Shown: positions 7,160-12,203 of the stretch, piece by piece | Numbering within the stretch: the stretch's first letter is position 1 | Layout of the letters: every line of letters begins with the position of its first letter | From: a virus | Reading direction: 5' to 3' (one strand) | DNA length: 20,396 bases | IMG/VR virus record: IMGVR_UViG_3300032271_000480 | Location: 1 to 20,396 of that record | Made by a program: the position numbers and the translations under genes | The notes under the pieces: generated by a model | Databases searched by the model: none | What the model was told of the DNA's origin: nothing | Seen by the model: the letters and a program-made list of their open reading frames with translations, nothing else

Positions 7160-7192
7160 GTACTTTCAAAGTACTTACACCGACCGCGGTCG
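7160..7192. promoter_or_regulatory. Two adjacent perfect palindromes upstream of the capsid gene
   Basis: GTACTTTCAAAGTAC (7160-7174) has 7-base arms around a single C, and CGACCGCGGTCG (7181-7192) is a perfect 12-base palindrome. They lie six bases apart in one of the few true gaps of the window, about 75-105 bases before the capsid start. They could be operator sites, or hairpins in the message that end or stabilise the upstream transcript. The first lacks a following T-run, so it is a poor intrinsic terminator. Confidence 0.45.
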
Positions 7193-7264
7193 ATTCAATC
7201 GCCCGGCCCATTCGTAGAAAGTGTGACGCGTAATCGTTCACGCAACCCCGAAGGGAATTCTCTC

Positions 7265-8482
7265 ATGTCGACCAGCCGTCGCCGCCTGCTCCAGGACGAA
7301 GCCGCCAAGCTCGCCAATCAGATCGAAGAGCTCCGCGCTCTGGCTCCGAAGGACGACGCCGAAGCGGCGACGATCGCCGAGCGGCTCGACGCCGCCTCGA
7401 AGCGTAGCGAGCAGATCCTCCCCGAGCTCGACCGCGAGAACGCGCTCGACGCGCGGCTGAAGGCTCTCCGCTCGACCGTCACCGACGCCTACGAGCACCG
7501 GGACGCCCTGGTCCGCGGCGAGGCCCCGACGGTCGAGACCGCCGAGGCGGCCGCCGTCCGCGGCTTCGGCAGTCGGAAGGAAGCCCATCAAGTCGGCCTC
7601 GCTCTCCGGAGCCTGTTCCGTGGCGAGACCCGCGCGATGGGCGAGTCCTCGACCGCCTACGACGGCAAGGGCTCGGAGTACGTTGTCGTCCAGCTCTACA
7701 ACGCGGTGATCAACATCCTGAAATATCAGTCGGTCGCGTTCCAGGTCGCCAACGTCGTCGAGACGAACAGCAACCGGATCACCTTCCCGAAGGTCGGCGA
7801 GATCACTGCGACCCCGATCAGCGAGAACACCGACACGACCGACGTCGATGTCTCGACGAGCGGCGCGACCTGCAACGTCCTCGACTGGCGGTCGAGCGTC
7901 GCGGTGTCGAATTCCCTCATCGAGGACTCCCCGGTCGACGTTGCCGGTCTCGTGGCGAATCGTCTCGCCTACGGCTACGCGAAGAGCATCGACAAGGCCT
8001 GGCTCCAGGGCTACTCCTCGGGCGGGATCACGATCGGCGGCCTGTTCGCGGCTCTCGATTCCGGTAACGTCGTGACGGTCGCGAAGACCGCCGCGACGAC
8101 CGTCGGAAACTTCGCCGATGTCGTGGGCAAGATCGACCCGTACGCGATCAACCCGAGCTGGGTCGTCGGTACGCTCGGTTGGGCCGAGGTGATGAAGGTC
8201 TCCGCGACGCTTCTGAACGCGAACATCGTCGACGGAACCGCGGCGAGCCTCTGGGGCGCTCCGGTTCGCAAGGCATACAACATGCCCGCGAACGTTTACG
8301 CGATGTACGGCGACTTCGGATTCTCGTCGCAGATCGCAGTGAAGCCGAACGGCCTCCAGATCACGGCCGCCCGCGAGCTGCTGATCAAGAAGAACGCGAC
8401 CCTGTTCGTGGGTATCCAGCGGTTCGGCATCCTGAACAGCTCGCCGGAGTTCGCCGCCGCCCTGAACAAGGCCACGGTCTAA
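7265..8482 (+). CDS. Major capsid protein, HK97 fold, with N-terminal delta-like scaffold region
   Basis: 405 aa. It builds the icosahedral shell. Residues 1-75 are charged coiled-coil helices (KLANQIEELRAL and ARLKALRSTV heptads) like the HK97 delta domain, which acts as a scaffold and is removed by the prohead protease; cleavage is expected around residues 100-135, before the shell domain. The shell part begins near SSTAYDGKGSEYVVVQLYNAVI and contains typical blocks: ILKYQSVAFQVANVVET, ITFPKV, IDKAWLQGYSSGG, and the C-terminal LIKKNATLFVGIQRFG. ATG 7265 is chosen over GTG 7223 because AAGGGAA (7252-7258) sits upstream and the extra 14 residues look non-coding. A spacer with palindromes lies upstream and a terminator downstream, so it may be separately transcribed at high level. 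Confidence 0.95.
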   Translation: MSTSRRRLLQDEAAKLANQIEELRALAPKDDAEAATIAERLDAASKRSEQILPELDRENALDARLKALRSTVTDAYEHRDALVRGEAPTVETAEAAAVRGFGSRKEAHQVGLALRSLFRGETRAMGESSTAYDGKGSEYVVVQLYNAVINILKYQSVAFQVANVVETNSNRITFPKVGEITATPISENTDTTDVDVSTSGATCNVLDWRSSVAVSNSLIEDSPVDVAGLVANRLAYGYAKSIDKAWLQGYSSGGITIGGLFAALDSGNVVTVAKTAATTVGNFADVVGKIDPYAINPSWVVGTLGWAEVMKVSATLLNANIVDGTAASLWGAPVRKAYNMPANVYAMYGDFGFSSQIAVKPNGLQITAARELLIKKNATLFVGIQRFGILNSSPEFAAALNKATV

Positions 8483-8502
8483 CATCGACGAAGGGACAAC
8501 AA

Positions 8503-8545
8503 GAGCGGCCGGGTCGGCATACCGGCCCGGCCGCTCGTCTTTCCT
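8503..8545 (+). terminator. Hairpin terminator after the capsid gene
   Basis: A 15-base stem (8503-8517 with 8522-8536; one G-T pair, otherwise perfect) closes a 4-base CATA loop and is followed by GTCTTTCCT, a weak T-rich run. The stem is very G/C-rich. It lies 20 bases after the capsid stop, the only such structure I see in the window, and would let the capsid message end or be partly read through to the downstream genes. Confidence 0.75.
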
Positions 8546-8734
8546 ATGATCCGCCTCCGCCTTCTGTTTCAGTATCGGGGCTATCGGAAGGGCGAAGTCA
8601 TTCAGGCGACGCCCGGCCTGGCGGCGATCCTCGTGAATCAAGGCATCGCGGTCGAGGACACTCAGTCGGAGATCTCGGTGAAGGCGGAGCGGTCCGTAGC
8701 GGCTCAGGTGAACGCCAGAACGGCCGCACAGTAA
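8546..8734 (+). CDS. Small protein following the capsid gene
   Basis: 62 aa from ATG 8546, immediately after the terminator tail, so a usual ribosome site is missing unless CTTTC/GTC-type sequence is tolerated; expression may depend on read-through. The N-terminal half, with YRGYRKGEVI and a GLAAILVNQGIAV block, resembles the small phage proteins of the form xGxYxxGExxxxxxxxAxxLVxxGxA that often follow the major capsid gene. The C-terminus is polar. Function is unknown; a minor head or connector-associated part is plausible from position. Confidence 0.65.
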   Translation: MIRLRLLFQYRGYRKGEVIQATPGLAAILVNQGIAVEDTQSEISVKAERSVAAQVNARTAAQ

Positions 8735-8746
8735 CAGGAGGGGTCG

Positions 8747-9409
8747 ATGGTCTACCCGTACCTCTATCCCGTCCAGATGGCCTACGGGGTCCCGTCCCCG
8801 CGGCATCCGGTCTCTACGGTCCCGATCACTGCCCCGACGCTCGAGCCGGTCTCGCTCGACGACGCGAAGGCCCAGCTCCGGATCCTGAAAGACTTCACCG
8901 ACGACGACTCCTTCGTCGCCGGGCTCGTGGCGACCGGCCGCCGCGTCGTCGAGCGTCGCCTCGGGATCACGCTCATGGCGACCCAGTACCGGGCGACCTT
9001 CGCGGACCCGCTCGACCTCCTGTCGAACCGTCACGAGAGCAACTGGTGGGGCTGGAGCGACACGCTCGAGCTCCCCTACGGTCCGCTCCTGGTCGACGGC
9101 TCGCATCCTGTCGCGATCACGGCCGGGGGCGTGACGCTCGACCCGTCGGCCTACACAGTCGACGCCGACAGCCGACCGGGCCGCGTCCGCCTTGCAACCC
9201 CCGGCAATAACTCCCAAATGGTCGTTACCTACTGGGCCGGGTACAGCTCGGCCGCCCTGGTTCCTCCGACGATCAAGTCCGCGATCCTGCTCCTCGTCGG
9301 CCACTACTGGCTCCATCGCGAGAGCGTCGTCACCGGCACGATCTCCCAGGAGCTCGATCACGGGCTCGACATGCTCCTCGCGTCCGAGGCCATTACGGGG
9401 ATCTACTAA
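8747..9409 (+). CDS. Head-tail connector protein, HK97 gp6-like
   Basis: 220 aa. It forms the ring under the portal that links head to tail. Residues 36-70 (SLDDAKAQLRI...DDDSFVAGLVATGRRVVERRLG) match the helical block of gp6-like connectors, and TLELPYGPLL plus a DPSAYTVDADSRPGRVRL stretch match the middle part. The last 45 residues, with PPTIKSAILLLVGHYWLHRE, are the family's C-terminal helices. The first 30 residues are a Tyr/Pro-rich extension. A strong AGGAGG lies at 8736-8741. It shares one base with the next gene. Confidence 0.9.
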   Translation: MVYPYLYPVQMAYGVPSPRHPVSTVPITAPTLEPVSLDDAKAQLRILKDFTDDDSFVAGLVATGRRVVERRLGITLMATQYRATFADPLDLLSNRHESNWWGWSDTLELPYGPLLVDGSHPVAITAGGVTLDPSAYTVDADSRPGRVRLATPGNNSQMVVTYWAGYSSAALVPPTIKSAILLLVGHYWLHRESVVTGTISQELDHGLDMLLASEAITGIY

Positions 9410-9738
9410 TGCTCGAGGCCGGGCTCCTTCAGGAGATGGTCGTCGTCGAGGCTGCGGTCGAAAGCCGGAACAGCCTGGGCGAGACCTCGCTCGCCTGGGT
9501 CCAGTTCGCGAAACGCTGGGCGATGGTCCAGGCCGTTTCCTATCACGAGCAGGAGCGGCGGAAGCAGATCGGCGGCATGGGCTCGCATACCGTGCGGATG
9601 CGCTACGTGCCGGGCCTCACCGGAAAGATGCGGATCCGCTGGGCCAGTCGCGGAAATCGGATCATGTACATCTCCTCGGTCGTCGAGAAGGGTCGCCGCG
9701 AGGAGCACGAGCTCACCGTCGACGAGCAACAAACATGA
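9409..9738 (+). CDS. Phage head closure / head-tail adaptor protein
   Basis: 109 aa, in the range of the head-tail joining family (SPP1 gp16-like). It plugs the filled head and offers the docking surface for the tail. The family pattern is visible: an N-terminal block with ESRNSLGETSLAWVQFAKRWAMVQ, then a beta-rich RMRYVPGLTGKMRIRW and NRIMYISSVVEKGRR, ending with a strand of the type hELTV. Start ATG 9409 overlaps the connector stop by one base. The gene ends in an ATGA overlap with the next. Confidence 0.88.
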   Translation: MLEAGLLQEMVVVEAAVESRNSLGETSLAWVQFAKRWAMVQAVSYHEQERRKQIGGMGSHTVRMRYVPGLTGKMRIRWASRGNRIMYISSVVEKGRREEHELTVDEQQT

Positions 9739-10355
9739 TTTCCCTCTCATTCGACAAGGCGGCGACCGAGGCGCAGATCCGGGCGCTCATGTCGAGGTAC
9801 GCCTCGCTCCCGAAGCACATCGCTAAAAAGCATCTCCAGGCCGCGATGAAGCGGACGCTCAAAGACGGACTGCCGATCCTGAAAGCGGCGACCCCGGTCG
9901 GCTCGTCTGAATGGACGTTCAAGAAAACGAAGCGCCAACACTCAAACCAGTCCGGCAAGCGCGGCCAATTCATGGCCGGGTCGGGCCGCTGGCAGGGTCA
10001 CGCCCGCGGGCAAAAGATGGTCTTCGGCCGGGCCGCGAAGCAGAAGCTCGCCGGGAAGGTCTCGAAGAGCGGCGACCTCCGGCGGGCCGCGACGACGAAG
10101 TCGCGCTTCATCGGCCGGAACACCGACGGCACGGTCTACGGGGTCCTCGGCTACAAGTACGGCGCGGAGTCCCGCAAGGCGCTCTGGCTCGAGTTCGGGA
10201 CGAAGCGCGGGATCCGGCCCCGCGGAATCCTCGAGAAGGTGATGCGCGAGTACGGCGGGCCGAGCGCGAACCGGCTCGCGGCCGAGATGGCGGCCGCCTT
10301 CGAGAAGGCCGCCCGCGAGCTCGCCAGCGGCAAGAACCCCGGAAGGAGTTTCTAA
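9735..10355 (+). CDS. HK97 gp10-like minor tail / tail completion protein
   Basis: 206 aa from ATG 9735, which shares ATGA with the head closure stop; a longer upstream frame back to 9192 is the shadow of the neighbours. Hallmarks of the gp10 family: basic N-terminal helices, HLQAAMKRTLKDGLPILKAATP (split here around residues 35-55), a GRA/KS-rich middle, and the signature LWLEFGTKRGIRPRGIL (residues about 155-171) near the end. It sits between head closure and tail terminator as in HK97-type gene order. The exact structural role in the tail neck is inferred. Confidence 0.88.
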   Translation: MISLSFDKAATEAQIRALMSRYASLPKHIAKKHLQAAMKRTLKDGLPILKAATPVGSSEWTFKKTKRQHSNQSGKRGQFMAGSGRWQGHARGQKMVFGRAAKQKLAGKVSKSGDLRRAATTKSRFIGRNTDGTVYGVLGYKYGAESRKALWLEFGTKRGIRPRGILEKVMREYGGPSANRLAAEMAAAFEKAARELASGKNPGRSF

Positions 10356-10744
10356 TGGCATACCCCGAGGTCTGGATCCGTCACGCGATCGAGGACGCCA
10401 CGGGACGCCCGGCCTACCCGCTCACGGCCCCGGAGTCGGCAGCCCTGCCCTACGTCGTTTACGGGCGGATGTCGACCGAACGGGAGTTCTCGCTCGGCGG
10501 GACGAAGACCTCCCCGGACGGCACATTCCTCGTCGAGATCTACGGCCTCGGGTACGCGACCGTCAAGGACATCGCGGACCAGGTCCGCCTGGCTCTTCAC
10601 GGGTTCAATCACACCGACGGCGGAGTAACAATCACTTCGTCGATCCTGGCGGACGAGCGGGACGGCGAGCCGATCTTTTTCGACGGCCAGGACATCGGGA
10701 CATATCTCGTCGAGCAGACCTACAAAATCCGCTGGGAGGAATAG
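10355..10744 (+). CDS. Tail terminator / tail completion protein (DUF3168-like)
   Basis: 129 aa from ATG 10355 (TAATG overlap), with GGAAGG at 10341-10346. It caps the tail tube so that it can join the head. Visible family features: start with an IRHAIEDATG helix, PYVVYGRMSTER strand, FLVEIYGLGYATVKDIADQVRLALHG (split over residues 59-84) and a late YLVEQTYKIRW strand. Size and place just before the tube genes agree with the DUF3168/gpU-like group. Confidence 0.85.
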   Translation: MAYPEVWIRHAIEDATGRPAYPLTAPESAALPYVVYGRMSTEREFSLGGTKTSPDGTFLVEIYGLGYATVKDIADQVRLALHGFNHTDGGVTITSSILADERDGEPIFFDGQDIGTYLVEQTYKIRWEE

Positions 10745-10749
10745 AAAAC

Positions 10750-11112
10750 ATGCCGACCGACACTCCGACGACGATCGCCGACTCGCAGGGCCTCTCCTTT
10801 TCGTTCAACGGTGCCGATTCCTCGGCCGTACTCACGAACGTCAAGCGCAAGGCGACCGCCGAGTTCAAGGATGTAACTCCCCTCTCGGCCGCCTCCGGCT
10901 CGACCCGGAAGCTCCAGGTCGCTCCGCTGTACGACGGCGAGGAGGTCTCGTGCGAGTTCATGGGATCGGCCGCGTTCACGAAGGGCGCGTCGGGCTCGAT
11001 CACCTGCACGAAGCTCGGGATCTCAGGCACGGCAGTCGTGACGGATGTCGAAGTGACGGCGGCCCGCGGTGAGCTGCTCATGGGTACGGCCTCGCTCAAG
11101 CTCACGGGCTGA
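10750..11112 (+). CDS. Tail tube-like protein, paralog A
   Basis: 120 aa, beta-rich with few helices. GGAGGA at 10735-10740 precedes the start. It shares with the next gene an N-terminal ADSQG...FNG block (residues 10-21) and a C-terminal TAARGEL block (103-109), in the same relative positions, so the two are duplicates that have diverged. Position before the assembly chaperone is that of the major tail tube protein. Which of the two makes the bulk of the tube cannot be told. Short length fits a minimal tube fold without decoration domain. Confidence 0.75.
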   Translation: MPTDTPTTIADSQGLSFSFNGADSSAVLTNVKRKATAEFKDVTPLSAASGSTRKLQVAPLYDGEEVSCEFMGSAAFTKGASGSITCTKLGISGTAVVTDVEVTAARGELLMGTASLKLTG

Positions 11113-11133
11113 AACTCACCCGGGGGGTGATTC

Positions 11134-11523
11134 ATGCCGTCGCAACTCGCGGACAGCCAGGGCGCTAGCGTCTACTGGAACGGGAACGAGATCGGGACTT
11201 ATATCTCGATGTCGCCGTCCTGGCAGACCGGCACGTCGTACGAGTGTACGAATAAGAATTCGATGGTCGTCGGCGTGGGCGAATCTGCCCGCGTCGTGAA
11301 GCAGTACAACGCCTCGAGCATCGAGCCGGGCGCGGTCGTCGTCGAGTTCCTCGGAAACGTCAATCTCCGCGTAGACGATCTCGGGGACGCGGGTACGTTG
11401 TCCATTGGATGGACAGGTTTCAGCTACGAGGCCCGAGGATTTATCTCCTCGTTCTCCTCGACCGCCGCCCGCGGCGAGCTGATCCAGTGCTCGATCACGT
11501 TTCAATTCAACGGATTCTTTTAA
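11134..11523 (+). CDS. Tail tube-like protein, paralog B
   Basis: 129 aa, beta-rich. It repeats the ADSQG...WNG start (residues 6-17) and TAARGEL near the end (110-116) of paralog A, and adds a strand ITFQFNGFF at the C-terminus. A central EPGAVVVEFLG matches YDGEEVSCEFMG of paralog A. GGGGGGTG upstream is a usable ribosome site. It lies right before the tail assembly chaperone, the place usually held by the major tail protein, so B may be the main tube subunit and A a specialised tube or neck ring; the reverse is possible. Confidence 0.78.
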   Translation: MPSQLADSQGASVYWNGNEIGTYISMSPSWQTGTSYECTNKNSMVVGVGESARVVKQYNASSIEPGAVVVEFLGNVNLRVDDLGDAGTLSIGWTGFSYEARGFISSFSSTAARGELIQCSITFQFNGFF

Positions 11524-11535
11524 CAGGGGTACACG

Positions 11536-11880
11536 ATGCCGATCACCGCCGACGAGCTGCTCGCAATCGAAGACATACGAAAGCCGACGAAGCTCTTCGT
11601 CAAGGCCTGGAAACGGGACGTATGGATCCTCGACCCGACCGCGGAGATGCTGCGCGACTGGGAGGCATACTGTTCGCTCCCGCCGGAGAAGCGCGGCGAC
11701 ATCCGCGCTCGCCTGGTCGTGAAGCTGGTCTGCGACGAGGAAGGGAATCGCGTCTTTCGCGACGACCAGGTCGTCGCCGTCGGCAAGAAATCGGCGGCCG
11801 CCATCAAGGAAATCTCGGAGTTCGCGGCCGACAGGATGCGCGTCACCGACAAGGACATCGAGGACTACGAAAAAAACTGA
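11536..11880 (+). CDS. Tail assembly chaperone, gpG-like (unshifted product)
   Basis: 114 aa. This is the short form of a two-product chaperone gene pair that keeps tape measure and tube subunits competent for tail assembly. Length, an acidic helical character and the place between tube and tape measure all fit. Seen: TKLFVKAWKRDVWILDPTAE, RLVVKLVCDEEGNRVF (beta-hairpin type pattern) and a C-terminal helix. The gene ends with GAA AAA AAC TGA, so the stop directly follows a shift-prone heptamer. CAGGGG upstream of ATG 11536 serves as ribosome site. Confidence 0.85.
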   Translation: MPITADELLAIEDIRKPTKLFVKAWKRDVWILDPTAEMLRDWEAYCSLPPEKRGDIRARLVVKLVCDEEGNRVFRDDQVVAVGKKSAAAIKEISEFAADRMRVTDKDIEDYEKN

Positions 11881-12203
11881 GGAGCCCCGGCGGCGCGGTG
11901 GAGCTGTTTCTCCATCGGCTGGGGCTCGCTATGGGGATCTGGGACATCGATCGATGGAGGAACGAGATCACGATCCGGCAGCTCGTGCGATGGATGGCCT
12001 ATTGGCGGGTCGAACCATTCGGCGACGACTGGCGACGGACCGGCCGCGGAGCGCTCGCCTCGGCCGGGGGCCGCGTCGATCCGAACGCCGAGGACAAGTT
12101 CCTCCCAAGTTATCGCGAGAGACCGCCGACCGAAGACGAATTCATCGCACAGTTAAAGCAGATCCCGTCATTTAGGAAGCAGCTCGAAGAGCAGGGCCGA
12201 TAA
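11536..12203 (+). CDS. Tail assembly chaperone, -1 frameshift fusion (gpGT-like)
   Basis: The predicted long product is 222 aa: 114 codons read to 11877, then a slip of -1 and a further 108 codons from 11877 to the stop at 12201-12203. The second part has no good start of its own near its beginning, but is clearly coding: residues ELFLHRLGLAMGIWDIDRW, RQLVRWMAYWRVEPFGDDW and FLPSYRERPPTEDEF are the type seen in gpT-like extensions (LxxWxxYxxxEPFG). In lambda and many siphoviruses the long form binds the tape measure and the tail tube protein. It ends with a one-base overlap with the tape measure start (TAATG). The amount made would depend on slippage efficiency. Confidence 0.85.
11871..11927 (+). 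promoter_or_regulatory. -1 frameshift signal: slippery A_AAA_AAC and downstream stem-loop
   Basis: The heptamer A_AAA_AAC (11871-11877) is in the right phase for -1 slippage and sits right before the 0-frame TGA. Four bases on, GAGCCCC (11882-11888) pairs perfectly with GGGGCTC (11921-11927); three more pairs (one G-T) extend it to about 10 with a loop of roughly 26 bases. Such a stem, or a pseudoknot with the loop, is the usual stimulator. Confidence 0.85.

Noticed and set aside
7238-9361. 707-codon open frame on the minus strand opposite capsid and connector genes
   Set aside because: It lies antisense to two firmly assigned genes, is Arg/Asp/Gly-rich without recognisable motifs, and is the expected stop-free shadow of strongly G/C-ending codons.
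11931-12203. Independent gene from ATG 11931 encoding only the chaperone extension
   Set aside because: The coding pattern continues upstream of that ATG to the slippery heptamer, and the frameshift explanation accounts for the whole frame.
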